From Vibrio maritimus (lineage in GTDB: Bacteria > Pseudomonadota > Gammaproteobacteria > Enterobacterales > Vibrionaceae): 64,000 nt of DNA. Of the stretch, positions 39,017 to 52,736 are shown piece after piece (within the stretch, counting starts at the first letter, position 1; every line of letters starts with the position of its first letter). The stretch spans positions 186,001-250,000 of the forward strand of contig BBMT01000004.1 of NCBI GenBank assembly GCA_000755425.1, written 5' to 3'. The position numbers and the translations under genes were made by a program. The notes beneath the pieces are model-generated. The model saw only the letters and a list, made by a program, of their open reading frames with translations. It had not been told where the DNA came from and searched no databases.

Positions 39017-40020
39017 ATGGCAACAATAAAAGACGTGGCAAAACTCGCAGGTGTGGGTGTTGGAACTGTTTCCAGATATTTGTCTGGGAGTGCGTCTGTC
39101 TCATCCGCTTCTGGTGAAAAAGTAGCGTCTGCGATGGCGGAGTTAAATTATCGACCAAACAGTATGGCGCGCTCACTATCATCGAAGCGCTCAAACATTA
39201 TTGGCTTGTGGGTGCCTTCTTTTTCGGGCTCCTTTCATCGAAAGATGCTGCAAACCATCGAGCGAGAGCTAAGAAAGCGCGACAAGCATATTATTCTCGC
39301 CAATGCCGAGGATGCGAAAACGGATAAAGAGCGCATCGGCTGCCTAGATTACTTAATTGAACGTGACTGTGATGGAATTCTGATGTCGTGCCCGGAGCTT
39401 TCTGTTGTCGAATTGGCACGGATTGAGGCGCGTTATCCAAAGGTTGTGTTTATAAACAGAGACATTGAAGAGCTAATTGATAAGACCTTTTGTGTAAATC
39501 ACTACCAAGGAGGCCGATTAGCAGCAGAACACCTTATAGAGTTAGGGCACAAAGAGATTGCCATCGTGACAGGTCGAATGAATGCCCAAGATGCACTCAG
39601 CCGACACCAAGGTTTATTGACCGATTGGCCGAAGAGGGTATAGAGGTTGATGCTGACCTCATTGAGCATGGTGGTTACAGTTTTGAGCTTGGTGAAGAAG
39701 CGACGCAGCGATTGATAGACAAAAAGCGTCCATTTACTGCGCTTTTCTGTGGAAATGACAACAGTGCAATGGCCGCGATTGCCACTCTCAACAAACAGGG
39801 TATTGCAGTTGGCAAGCAGGTATCGGTTGTCGGTTATGATGATATTGATATCTCACAATATACGTCACCGGCTATGACGAGTGTGCGCATTCCTTTAGAA
39901 GATATCTCTATCAATGCCTGTCACCAGATCCTCAACTTATGCTACGGAGAATCTCTCCCTATCCAAACACGTTTTGAGCCGACATTGTCGGTTCGAGACT
40001 CAACTCACTCAGTAAAATAA
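39017..40020 (+). CDS. LacI-family transcriptional regulator (one frameshift)
   Basis: This repressor has the classic DNA-binding head ATIKDVAKLAGVGVGTVSRY with the hinge region AMAELNYRPNSMARSL, then a periplasmic-binding-protein-like effector domain (IIGLWVPSFSGSF, ALFCGNDNSAMAAIATLNKQ, VSVVGYDDIDISQYTSPAMT). A base is missing in the TTT at 39613-39615; one T restores HQGFIDRLAEEGIEVDADLI and about 334 residues. It diverges from the CUT1 importer and precedes the GH94-like gene, so it probably controls both. Confidence 0.92.
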
Positions 40021-40054
40021 TCGAAAATAAAGTTGTACTTCAGAGGGAGATAGA

Positions 40055-42419
40055 ATGACGAACTACATTGAAGCTGGCGCACGATTTTCGCTAGACAGCC
40101 CTACGTTGGTGCCAAATTCAGCGGGATACTTGTGGAATAAACATATGATGATTCACATGAATTGTCAGGCTACGCTGTCGCCCAATATATGAATCCAGAA
40201 CCGAAAAAATACGCCCATAATCCGAACATGGCTGCGACGAGTTTCATGCAGCCGGAGCAGCCTTATTTTGCGCACCATCCGGGACGTTTTTTCTATCTTC
40301 GAGATGACGAAAGTGGAGAGCTTTTCTCTGCGCCATTTGCGCCTATTAAAGCTGAGCTGGACAGCTTTGAATTTCAACCTGGCCTCAGTGATATTAAGTG
40401 GAAGATCAAGCACTCAGATATTGAACTTGAGATAACGCTGACACTCAGCCCGGACTTAGCGGCAGAGCTATGGCACGTCAAGGTGCGAAATAGTGACCGT
40501 CAATCAAGAAAAGTGTCATTGGTTCCGTATTTCCCTGTGGGATACATGTCCTGGATGAACATGGGCGCACACTTTGATGATGAGCTCAACGCCGTGGTGT
40601 GTACGTCTATTACTCCCTACCAAAAGCTTGAAGATTACGCGAAGAACAAACATCTAAAAGACATTACTTATTTGGCATCCGATGTTAAGCCAACGCATTT
40701 TGAAACCAGCTTGCCTCGATTTGAAGGGCAGGGCGGCCTTCATAATCCAACAGGACTTAGCGACAAACGTAGCCTAAGTGACCAACCAAGTCACTACGAA
40801 ATGCCAGCCTGCATTATGCAATTTGAGCTTGACCTGAAACCGGGCGATGAGAGCGAGTACAACTTTGTTTTTGGTCCTGCACTGGATAAGCAAGAAATCT
40901 CAGACACGCTTGAGCTTACCTTAAGCGATAATAAAGCGCATGCAGCAGCGGATTACGCCAGCTACATTGAGTCTGGCAAAGGGGTTTTAAACATCTCAAC
41001 GCCGGATAAGATCTTTGATCAGTTCGTCAACAACTGGCTGCCTAGACAAGTGTTCTACCATGGCGATACTCATCGCCTGACAACCGATCCGCAAACGCGT
41101 AATTACCTGCAAGATGGGATGGGAATGGCCTATGTTAACCACGAGGCGACAAAACAGGTCATCCTTACTTCACTGAGCCAGCAAAAGCGCGATGGTGAAA
41201 TGCCTGATGGCATTTTGTTGACTCCGGAAGCAGAGCTGAAATACATCAACCAGATACCACACACAGATCATTCTGTTTGGCTTACGCTGATCCTTGAGTC
41301 TTATATTAATGAGAGTAATGACTGGGCGATTCTCGATGAGCTACTGAGCTGGCATGATTCTGATGACGAGAGCACCGTCTTAGAACACGTGAACATGGCA
41401 ATGCGCCATATGTGCGGCGCACGTGATGAACGTGGTTTGCCCTATATTGCTCAAGGTGACTGGTGTGACCCTATGAACATGGTAGGGCCAAAGGGTAAAG
41501 GCGTGTCAGGGTGGCTCACTCAAGCACTCAGTTTTGCGCTGCAATCATGGATACGTTTATCGCGTGATGTGAATGATGCTAACGAGTTAGATAAGTTCCA
41601 AGAGACCGTTGATGAGCTCGTTGTGATTGCGGATGAATATCTATGGAAGGGAGATTGGTACGCGCGAGGGATTACTGATGACGGAGTGACATTCGGAGTT
41701 CCAGAGGATAAAGAAGGGCGTATTTTCTTAAATACCCAAAGCTGGGCATTCCTTGCAATATGCCAAATGCTCTGCAAACCGAGAGAATGTTAAAGGCTGT
41801 AGATGAGCAGTTGGATACCCCATACGGCGTGATGCTATGTGCTCCAGCATTTACTGCAATGCGTGAAGACGTGGGTCGCGTGACGCAAAAATGGCCAGGC
41901 TCAGGCGAAAATGGTTCTGTTTACAACCATGCTGCCGCATTCTATGCAGCAAGCATGTACCACATTAATCAGTCAGATAGAGCATTCGGCACATTACGAA
42001 AAATGCTGGCCGATCCAGAGTGTGAGTCTTTTGCTCAAAGAGGACAGCTTCCACTTTATATTCCAAACTACTATCGCGGCGCTTACTACCAGTATCCCGA
42101 CACAGCAGGGCGTTCGAGTAACCTCTTCAATACCGGTACAGGGGCTTGGTTCTATCGCCTAGTTATCGAAAATCTGTTTGGTCTTAAGGGGTGCAAAGAA
42201 GGGTTGATGATTTCGCCTCAGTTACCTTCTGACTGGCAACAAGCAAGCGTGAAGCGTGAGTTTAGGGGAGCGATATTTGACGTTCAATATCAATTGGTGA
42301 GTGATAAGAATCGAGCTTGCATTGAGGTTGATGGAGTAGTGCTATCTAGTAACTTGATAGAAGATATTGTTGTAGGTAAGCATTACTCAGTAGTGGTTAA
42401 TTATCACAATGGTGAGTGA
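40055..42419 (+). CDS. Glycoside phosphorylase, GH94-like (two frameshifts)
   Basis: This large cytoplasmic enzyme of about 788 residues has no signal peptide. An N-terminal beta-sandwich (PNSAGYLWNKHMMIHMNCQG) is followed by an (alpha/alpha)6 barrel with NNWLPRQVFYHGDTHRLTTD, QTRNYLQDGMGMAYVNHEAT and IAQGDWCDPMNMVGPKGKGV. GDWCDPMN stands where GH94 cellobiose and chitobiose phosphorylases have GDWNDGMN with the catalytic Asp. Missing bases at 40168-40169 (G) and 41765-41767 (A) restore QGYAVAQYMNPEPKKY and AICQNALQTERMLKAV. With the adjacent importer it would phosphorolyse an imported beta-linked disaccharide. Which one is not evident. Confidence 0.75.
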
Positions 42420-42466
42420 GAAAAACAGCTAAGCACCAAAATGTAGCTGCTGGTTAATTAATAATG

Positions 42467-42501
42467 AAATGCCCCTAAAGCTGAGCTTTAGGGGCATTTT
42501 C
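42467..42501 (+). terminator. Rho-independent terminator after the GH94-like gene
   Basis: AAATGCCCCTAAAGC and GCTTTAGGGGCATTT form a perfect 15-bp stem with a TGA loop, followed by TT. It closes the LacI/GH94 transcript. Confidence 0.9.
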
Positions 42502-42667
42502 GATCATGTAATTGGCGGCATACTCTTGTTGACTGCTCTATCAAATATTGATGGCCTCTGGATCTCTGCTGTTGCACCTGTGTCGTCAAATGGCCGTTTT
42601 TGTGTTCTGAGCAAGTTTATGATGAGTACATCAGCTAACAATGCTCAACAGAAACGAGGAACACGAC

Positions 42668-43930
42668 ATGAAAAAGCTAATTATTAACGCGAACGTTTTT
42701 AATGGTACTGATGATAAGCTTATCGAGAACGTATCGGTTCTTATTGAAGACAACCTCATTACTCAAATTGGTGACGTAGACCCATCAATCGCAGATGAAA
42801 TTATTGATGCGAAAGGCGGGACTGTAATGCCTGGTCTAATCGACGCTCATGTTCACATCACGTTATCTGCGGGTTTTACAACGCTTGATGCAATGACAAG
42901 AGAAGAGATTGCCATCCGTTCAGCAAAAATATCTCAAGAAATGCTGATGCGCGGGTTTACGACTTGTCGTGATGTTGGTGGTAATACGCTTGGTCTTAAA
43001 AATGCCATTGATAGTGGATACGCAACAGGCCCACGTATTCTACCTTCTCAAGCGGCAATTTCTCAGACTTGTGGTCATTCAGACTATCGCCAAAATCAAG
43101 CACAAGAGCGCCTAGCCAACGGGCATGAAGACTCGCCTTTGATGAAAACAGGTACTTTCAAAGTAGCGGATGGTCGTTCCGAGGTGATGAAAGCCGTTCG
43201 TGAGCAACTGTTTTTAGGCGCATCACAAATCAAAATAATGGCTGGTGGCGGTGCATCTTCGACGTTCGACCCATTAGATACACTACAATTCACACTTGAT
43301 GAAATGAAAGCAGCAGTAGAAGCGGCATCTGACTATGGTACGTATGTAGCAGCGCACATCCACACTATTCCGGCAATGAAAAGAGCAGCCGAAGCTGGAG
43401 TTAAGTGCTTTGAGCACGCCACGATTATGGATGACGAAGTTGCTCAGATCATCAAAGAGAAAGGAATTTGGGTAGTACCGTCTTACTTCACCTCATCTTT
43501 GATTGCTGAACGTAAAATTCCGCTACCTAACGAAGAGACATATCGTAAGACCGAGCGCGTAGGTAAGGCGATGTTTAAATCAGCAGATTTGATCAAGAAG
43601 TACCAAATCGAAAACTTGGCCTTTGGCACGGACTGTGTGGGTACAACCAATGTCCATGAAACGCAAATGCAAGAGCTAGGCGCAATCGAAAAGACATTCG
43701 ACACTATCACCGCTCTGCGCATGGCAACATCGAACTGTGGACGACTGTTCGAAATGTCTACCTATCAGCACCCTTACCAAGAAGGTAAGCTGGGACAAAT
43801 CGTGGAAGGGGCGTATGCAGACCTTCTCATTATCGATGGCAATCCGCTGGAAGGCGTTGAGTGTGTGATGAGTGATGAGACTAAGAAAGTGATTATGAAA
43901 GATGGTGAGATTTACAAAAACACGCTGTAA
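42668..43930 (+). CDS. Metal-dependent amidohydrolase
   Basis: This intact 420-residue amidohydrolase superfamily enzyme has the metal ligands HVH in MPGLIDAHVHITLS, the probable carboxylated Lys in ASQIKIMAGGG, His in AAHIHTIP and KCFEHAT, and Asp in LAFGTDCVG. The set fits the imidazolonepropionase-like/Xaa-Pro dipeptidase subgroup with a binuclear zinc centre. The start is ATG 42668 behind CGAGGAACACGAC. It is a single gene between two terminators. The substrate is unknown; cyclic amides or N-acyl and Xaa-Pro dipeptides are typical of relatives. Confidence 0.88.
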   Translation: MKKLIINANVFNGTDDKLIENVSVLIEDNLITQIGDVDPSIADEIIDAKGGTVMPGLIDAHVHITLSAGFTTLDAMTREEIAIRSAKISQEMLMRGFTTCRDVGGNTLGLKNAIDSGYATGPRILPSQAAISQTCGHSDYRQNQAQERLANGHEDSPLMKTGTFKVADGRSEVMKAVREQLFLGASQIKIMAGGGASSTFDPLDTLQFTLDEMKAAVEAASDYGTYVAAHIHTIPAMKRAAEAGVKCFEHATIMDDEVAQIIKEKGIWVVPSYFTSSLIAERKIPLPNEETYRKTERVGKAMFKSADLIKKYQIENLAFGTDCVGTTNVHETQMQELGAIEKTFDTITALRMATSNCGRLFEMSTYQHPYQEGKLGQIVEGAYADLLIIDGNPLEGVECVMSDETKKVIMKDGEIYKNTL

Positions 43931-43937
43931 TGAGTTA

Positions 43938-43967
43938 GAGAAAAGAGCCTTATGGCTCTTTTCTCGC
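43938..43967 (+). terminator. Terminator hairpin after the amidohydrolase
   Basis: GAGAAAAGAGCC and GGCTCTTTTCTC form a perfect 12-bp stem around TTAT, 8 bp after the stop codon at 43930. The T-rich part is within the stem. Confidence 0.75.
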
Positions 43968-44187
43968 TTACGACACTTTTGGAAGGTGAATACTCATGCA
44001 AGAACAATTTAGTCAGCGTTAATGCATTCACCAACGTAGCTTTCGATTTACAACTCTTCCAGAGTTAGGGTCGTATCACAGCACACTTGCAAGCAAAAAA
44101 GTGAGGAGGTTCATCTCAATATCAAACACCGTAATTCGCACTTCTTTACTACACTGTTATCCAAGGAAACAGATGCTAGGAATCAGA

Positions 44188-44559
44188 ATGAACAGCAAGA
44201 ACAATGTACTCGGTGAGCCGTTGGAAGTGTGCAGTTGTAAGCCCAATACTGGATATTTTAGAGATGGTTTCTGTCGCACAGCGGGTAGCGACATGGGTCA
44301 ACACACTATCTGCGCTGTCATGACTGAGGACTTTCTTGGCTTTACTAAAACCCGTGGCAATGATCTTTCCACTCCTAGACCAGAGTTTGATTTTCCGGGA
44401 TTAAAACCGGGTGACCGCTGGTGTCTTTGTGCACTGCGTTGGAAAGAGGCATGGCAAGTAGGAATGGCGCCATTAGTTGTACTAGCCAGTTGTGAAGAAA
44501 GCTCCCTTGAAATTGTCCCACTCGATGTATTGAAGATGTATGCGACTACCTCAGTTTAA
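44188..44559 (+). CDS. DUF2237 family protein
   Basis: This 123-residue protein belongs to a widespread bacterial family of unknown function. NVLGEPLEVCSCKPNTGYFR and DGFCRT are followed by HTICAVMTEDFLGFTKTRGN and LSTPRPEFDFPGLKPGDRWC, which match the family's conserved core. Several invariant Cys (CSC, FCRT, TIC, CLC) suggest metal or redox chemistry. I prefer ATG 44188 behind CTAGGAATCAG; further in-frame starts exist upstream. It is a single gene preceding the zinc peptidase. Confidence 0.82.
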   Translation: MNSKNNVLGEPLEVCSCKPNTGYFRDGFCRTAGSDMGQHTICAVMTEDFLGFTKTRGNDLSTPRPEFDFPGLKPGDRWCLCALRWKEAWQVGMAPLVVLASCEESSLEIVPLDVLKMYATTSV

Positions 44560-44624
44560 CCGCTCGTTATATTTATGCGTATAATGGCTATCAGTCACAT
44601 AATTGCCAATAGCATACGGATTTA

Positions 44625-45313
44625 ATGTTCTGGATAATCATATTACTCCTAGTCGCGATGTGCGTCTTTCTGCCCAACTTGTGGGTCAAGCACGTAATGG
44701 AAAAGTACAGCCAGCCTGCTGATCGCTATCGGGAGCAAGGAAACGGTGCAGAGTTGGCTCGTCACCTGTTGGATAGCTTCGGTTTGGATAACGTCGATGT
44801 CGAGGAGAGTCTAACGGTGATCACTATGATCCAGCCTCAAAGGTCGTTCGCCTGTCGCCGGACAACTACTCAGGATACTCACTAACGGCTGTCACAGTAG
44901 CCGCCCATGAAGTGGGGCATGCCATTCAAGATTCTCGTGGTGAACCCTTGTTTCGAGCTAGGCAAAAGCTTGTAAAGACAGCTATCGTCGGCGAACGTAT
45001 TGCCGGAATGATGCTCGTAGCTGCTCCTATTGTTTTAATGCTCACTCGCGTGCCACAAGCCGGTGCAATAACGATTCTGATCGGTGTTATCTCAATGGCA
45101 TTGAGTACCTTGGTACATCTGTTGACTCTACCGGTAGAGTTCGATGCAAGTTATGGCAAGGCTCTGCCTCTTCTACAAAAAGGTGACTACCTACACGATG
45201 GTGACTTGAAACATGCGGAGAAAATTCTAAAAGCGGCCGCATTGACCTATGTCGCAGCTTCTTTGACGAGTTTGCTCAACTTAGGTCGATGGATTGCTGT
45301 TCTTCGTCGCTAA
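44625..45313 (+). CDS. YugP-like membrane zinc metallopeptidase (one frameshift)
   Basis: This membrane-bound metallopeptidase is about 230 residues. An N-terminal helix (MFWIIILLLVAMCVFLPNLW) is followed by YSQPADRYREQGNGAELARH. The zinc motif HEVGH appears in AVTVAAHEVGHAIQDSRGEP, and helices around MMLVAAPIVLMLTR and LIGVISMALSTLVHLLTLP follow, ending PVEFDASYGKAL. The motif is seen only after adding one G at 44816-44817, which gives SLTGDHYDPASKVVRLSPDN. Members are probable quality-control proteases; the substrate is unknown. Confidence 0.85.
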
Positions 45314-45351
45314 CCCATCAATAAATCGAAGTGAGGTTCCCTGTTTATTTA

Positions 45352-45388
45352 AAAAAACCGCCACTTCCAACTATCTAAAAGTGGCGGC
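45352..45388 (-). terminator. Rho-independent terminator on the minus strand (end of the ATP synthase transcript)
   Basis: On the minus strand CCGCCACTT and AAGTGGCGG form a perfect 9-bp stem followed by seven T. It lies about 280 bp beyond the small gene at 45669, and is the first strong terminator downstream of atpC. Confidence 0.75.
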
Positions 45389-45432
45389 AATAGGTTGATG
45401 TCAACTAGAGGTGGTGATGGAGCCACTAGACT

Positions 45433-45493
45433 CCAAGTGACCTCAAGGTTCTGAGTTCAGAACTTGTTTAACAAGTATCCTGAGGTTACTTGG
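45433..45493. repeat. Long imperfect inverted repeat with inner hairpins
   Basis: CCAAGTGACCTCA (45433-45445) pairs with TGAGGTTACTTGG (45481-45493), with one G-T mismatch. Between them GTTCTGA/TCAGAAC and ACTTGTT/AACAAGT can form competing inner hairpins, so a branched structure is possible. It lies inside the gene-free stretch 45314-45668, between the ATP synthase genes and their terminator on the minus strand. It does not match a repeat family I know. Confidence 0.55.
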
Positions 45494-45668
45494 CTCAGTT
45501 CTAATTTACATCTCTCAGGGCGCTAATTGTTGAGTGCTGAGTTCAACGTTTGGTGCTTCTGAGGCAGGCGTTGCCAGTTCTTTTTGTTGTCCCGCAAAAT
45601 GCCATTGGTGAATATGGATAAGCGGTTGACTGCTGGTTGCACCTCAAGTAGCAAGTAGTATTCAAGGC

Positions 45669-45890
45669 CTACTGCTTACGTTCCATTTGCTTGTTGAAAT
45701 CTTCGCTATCGTAAACGGTACGTGGAGTGCCATCCTCTTCAAAGACTGCAATCGCACGACCTTGGTTGATAAGGTGCATGGCCAATGACGGTGAGATAGC
45801 TTTATGCACGCCTTTTTCTGCTCTGATCTCGCCTTCCCATGGTTTGTCGAGATAGCGACCGTGCTGTGTAAATTCAACTACTAAACGCAT
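45669..45890 (-). CDS. Small protein of unknown function following atpC
   Basis: This 73-residue soluble, charged protein (MRLVVEFTQHGRYLDKPWEG start, MERKQ end) starts at ATG 45890 behind CGGAGAAACAAT, 17 bp beyond the atpC stop at 45907, so it reads as the last gene of the ATP synthase operon. I recognise no family. It has no membrane segment and no Cys. A longer in-frame start inside atpC is less likely because the ribosome site fits ATG 45890. Confidence 0.72.
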   Translation of the reverse strand: MRLVVEFTQHGRYLDKPWEGEIRAEKGVHKAISPSLAMHLINQGRAIAVFEEDGTPRTVYDSEDFNKQMERKQ

Positions 45891-45906
45891 ATTGTTTCTC
45901 CGAAAT

Positions 45907-46350
45907 CTAATATCGAGGTCGTGAAGTCGTGAGTTCGACTGCACGAAGCTGAGCCAGAGCTTTAGCTAATTCAAGTTGTGCCTGAGCAAAATTGACGTCG
46001 TCGCTAAACTTATTGACGTTCTCTTCTGCTGCACGTCTTGCTGCTTCTGCTCTGGCTTTGTCGATGTCCTTGCCATGCAAAGCCGTATCGGCCAAAACCG
46101 TCACCACATCAGGCTGAACTTCAACGAGACCACCGGAGACATACAAGATCTCTTCAGGCTGCTTTAGGTCTCCGAGGATACGAGCCACTCCTGGCTTGAT
46201 TTTGCTGATGAGAGGAGAGTGGCCGGGACGGATCCCTAGCTCACCATCCGCTCCGGCAACGGCGATTGCATGAGCAGGGCCTGAATACAGCGTTCCTTCC
46301 GCACTCACTACGTTGAGCTGAAAGGTTGTTTTTGAAACACCTATTGCCAT
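45907..46350 (-). CDS. atpC: ATP synthase epsilon subunit
   Basis: This 147-residue F1 epsilon subunit has the N-terminal beta-sandwich (TTFQLNVVSAEGTLYSGPAH, GELGIRPGHSPLISKIKPGV) and the C-terminal helical hairpin (DIDKARAEAARRAAEENVNK). It sits at the gamma stalk and couples or inhibits rotation. I take the second ATG (46350, MAIGVSKTTF). It lies 11 bp after atpD, and the frame is intact. Confidence 0.95.
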   Translation of the reverse strand: MAIGVSKTTFQLNVVSAEGTLYSGPAHAIAVAGADGELGIRPGHSPLISKIKPGVARILGDLKQPEEILYVSGGLVEVQPDVVTVLADTALHGKDIDKARAEAARRAAEENVNKFSDDVNFAQAQLELAKALAQLRAVELTTSRPRY

Positions 46351-46361
46351 CACGTTACTCC

Positions 46362-48624
<2,263 letters not shown>

Positions 48625-48648
48625 TACTGACTCCTACTGGGTTGATGG

Positions 48649-50185
48649 TTACACTTGCAGCGCGGAAAACTCTTCTAGCAACGCGCGAAGCTTGGCTTCA
48701 ATATCGCTGTTGTAATCGCCACTTTGATTTATGGTGCTCAAGAGCTCCGGTGCGATCTGATTTGCATGAGCTATAAGACCTGCTTCAAAATCGGCGACTT
48801 GGTTGAGAGCGACATTTTCTAAGAAACCTTGTTCAGCAGCGAAGATAACCAGTGCTTGATCGGCAACGGACATCGGTGCGAACTGCTTCTGTTTCATGAG
48901 TTCAGTCACTTTCTCACCATGGTCAAGCTGCTTCCGTGTGGTCTCATCAAGATCTGAAGAGAACTGAGCAAAAGCAGCCAGTTCACGGTACTGGCTAGGG
49001 CAGTTCGAATGCCGCCAGATAGCTTTTTGATGATCTTGGTCTGTGCCGCACCGCCCACACGAGATACGGAAATACCGGGGTCAACTGCGGGTCTTAAACC
49101 AGAGTTGAACAACTGGGTTTGCAAGAAGATCTGACCGTCGGTGATCGAGATTACGTTAGTCGGAACAAATGCCGATACGTCACCCGCCTGCGTTTCGATG
49201 ATGGGTAACGCGGTCAGTGAGCCTGAACGTCCTTTGACTTCACCATTCGTAAACTGCTCGACATAGTGTTCGTTCACTCGAGCGGCGCGCTCCAACAAAC
49301 GTGAGTGGAGATAGAAGACATCTCCAGGGAACGCTTCGCGACCCGGTGGACGCTTGAGCAGCAGAGAGATTTGACGATAGGCAACAGCCTGTTTAGATAG
49401 GTCATCGTAGATGATCAACGCATCTTCACCACGGTCACGGAAGTATTCACCCATGGTGCAACCGGAGTAGGGGGCAAGGTACTGAAGCGCTGCCGACTCA
49501 GATGCAGACGCCACGACAACAATCGTATTCGCCAGAGCATTGTGCTCTTCGAGTTTGCGAACTACATTGGCAATGGTTGACGCTTTTTGACCAATCGCGA
49601 CGTAGATACATTTCACACCCGTGTCACGCTGATTGATGATGGCATCGATTGCCATGGCCGTTTTGCCTGTTTGGCGGTCACCGATAATCAGCTCACGCTG
49701 TCCTCTGCCGATTGGCACCATCGCATCTACCGCTTTGTAACCGGTTTGGATAGCTCATCGACCGATTTACGATCGATAACACCAGGCGCTATGACTTCTA
49801 CAGGGTCAAAACGTTCAGCTTTGACTTCACCTTTACCATCGATAGGTTGACCCAGTGTATTCACCACACGGCCTAATAGCGATGGGCCTACCGGCACTTC
49901 AAGGATACGACCTGTACCACGAACCTTCATTCCTTCACAAAGGTCGGCGTAGGGACCCATGACTACTGCGCCTACAGAGTGGCGCTCTAGGTTGAGTGCA
50001 AGGGCAAAGCGGTTATCTGGTAACTCGATCATTTCACCTTGCATTGCGTCAGCCAGGCCGTGAATTGTGATAATACCGTCGCTGACCGAAATGATAGTAC
50101 CTTCATTTCTTGCTTCGCTCGCCATATCGAAGTTGGCGATACGCTCTCTGATCAGTTCACTAATTTCGTTTGAATTTAATTGCAT
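48649..50185 (-). CDS. atpA: ATP synthase alpha subunit (two frameshifts)
   Basis: This is the non-catalytic F1 subunit, 512 residues when repaired. [20 protein letters not shown] opens the chain. The P-loop is [15 protein letters not shown], preceded by [13 protein letters not shown], and [20 protein letters not shown] and [18 protein letters not shown] follow. Two one-base losses, near 49753 (restoring [20 protein letters not shown]) and at 48993-48994 (restoring ALAQYREL), split it into three pieces. The repaired length and all motifs are normal. Confidence 0.96.
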
Positions 50186-50197
50186 TTCTTTCCCCTA

Positions 50198-50740
50198 CTA
50201 AGCGTGTAGGTTGACAGCAAGTCGGTGAAGAGAAGAGTAAATACTTCCATCTAACACCTGCTCACCAGCTTTAATCATCACCCCACCCACAAGGGATGGA
50301 TCAATTTTTTGCTCTATGGTTACTGACTTTCCAAATTTGGCTTCCAGCGCATTCTTCATGTCTGTAATTTGGTCGCGCTCTAGGTATTCAGCAGTGCACA
50401 CTACGACATCCATCGTTTTTTCATGCTCAGCTTTCATTTCAAAGAACAGATCCACCGTCGTCGCGAGCAGTTTGAGGCGTTTGTTTTCCGCCATCACTCG
50501 TAGAAAATTCTTGACGTATTGACTCAGCCACTCGTTACATGTCGAAAGAATCATGTCGAGTAAAACCTGCTCTGAGCCTCCTTCTTCAAGGTCATCAATT
50601 ACTTCGATGATAGCGGGCTGCGATACCACCATTTTCAACAGTCCGAATGTCTGCCCCCACTCATCGAGCAGTGCTTCTTCTAGAGCAAAGTCGAAAGCAG
50701 CCTTGGCATACGGTCCTGCGATTGAGGCAAAGTCACTCAT
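50198..50740 (-). CDS. atpH: ATP synthase delta subunit
   Basis: This intact 180-residue peripheral stalk subunit (OSCP family) has the N-terminal six-helix domain (IAGPYAKAAFDFALEEALLD) and the C-terminal part DPSLVGGVMIKAGEQVLDGS with a final RLAVNLHA. It connects the F1 alpha subunits to subunit b. It starts 11 bp after the atpF stop. Confidence 0.94.
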   Translation of the reverse strand: MSDFASIAGPYAKAAFDFALEEALLDEWGQTFGLLKMVVSQPAIIEVIDDLEEGGSEQVLLDMILSTCNEWLSQYVKNFLRVMAENKRLKLLATTVDLFFEMKAEHEKTMDVVVCTAEYLERDQITDMKNALEAKFGKSVTIEQKIDPSLVGGVMIKAGEQVLDGSIYSSLHRLAVNLHA

Positions 50741-50751
50741 CTGATTTACCT

Positions 50752-51222
50752 CTACATTTCACTAATCATGTGCTCAACGAGCTCACGGTTACTCTTAGAG
50801 TCAAGGTTTTTGCGAATCAGTTTGCTTGCGCTCTCAATAACTAAATCTGCCATTTCCGATTTCAGCTCTTGGCGCACTTTGCTCTTTTCGCTTTCGACCT
50901 CGGCTTTGCCTTCAGCGATGATCTTGGCTTTTTGTTTCTGAGCTAACTCTGCCGCTTCCTCGACTAACTGGTTTTGACGTTGTTGTCCCAGTTCGATAAT
51001 GGCTTGCGCCTTTTCTCTTGCTTCTGCAACGATGCATTCACCGTTTGCTTTTGCTAGTTCAAGTTCTTTTGTTGCAGCTTCGGTATTCTTGATACCTGTC
51101 GCTATTTCATCTCGACGCTCGTCAAGCAGTGTTACCAAAGGTGGCCAGACATATTTCATGCACAGCCAAACAAAGATAACGAAGGAGATTGCTTGACCTA
51201 GCATGGTTGCGTTTAGGTTCAT
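50752..51222 (-). CDS. atpF: ATP synthase b subunit
   Basis: This intact 156-residue protein has one N-terminal membrane helix (ATMLGQAISFVIFVWLCMKY) followed by a long charged coiled coil (GIKNTEAATKELELAKANGE onward) that forms the outer stalk. The length equals the E. coli b subunit, and the start MNLNATMLGQAISFV is typical of the family. Confidence 0.95.
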   Translation of the reverse strand: MNLNATMLGQAISFVIFVWLCMKYVWPPLVTLLDERRDEIATGIKNTEAATKELELAKANGECIVAEAREKAQAIIELGQQRQNQLVEEAAELAQKQKAKIIAEGKAEVESEKSKVRQELKSEMADLVIESASKLIRKNLDSKSNRELVEHMISEM

Positions 51223-51260
51223 AACATCCTCATCAATGTTTACTTATGAAAAAGATCTAA

Positions 51261-51497
51261 TTAAGCCACTGCGAAGATGATATAGAGACCAATACCCACA
51301 CCAATCATCGGTACCGCATCAACGAGACCCATCATAATAAAGAACTGGGTGCGTAACATTGGAGTAAGATCCGGTTGGCGAGCGACCCCTTCTAAATATT
51401 TACCTGCTAAGTTACCGATTCCAGCCGCCGCACCTGCAGCACCCAGACCAATTAGAAGTGCACCTGCTACATATAAAACAGCACTTACAATATCCAT
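51261..51497 (-). CDS. atpE: ATP synthase c subunit (ring)
   Basis: This 78-residue proteolipid has two membrane helices: [20 protein letters not shown] and [20 protein letters not shown]. The loop between them, ARQPDL, contacts gamma and epsilon. The ion-binding acid is Asp60 in GLVDAVP, and the Gln and Glu-Ser ligands typical of sodium rings are absent, so this predicts a proton-driven enzyme. The frame is intact. Confidence 0.96.
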   Translation of the reverse strand: MDIVSAVLYVAGALLIGLGAAGAAAGIGNLAGKYLEGVARQPDLTPMLRTQFFIMMGLVDAVPMIGVGIGLYIIFAVA

Positions 51498-51560
51498 AAC
51501 GACTCCCGAATATAAATGTTTGAAATTTGATTGATTTAATTAATTTTTAGTAAAGAGTTA

Positions 51561-52736
<1,176 letters not shown>

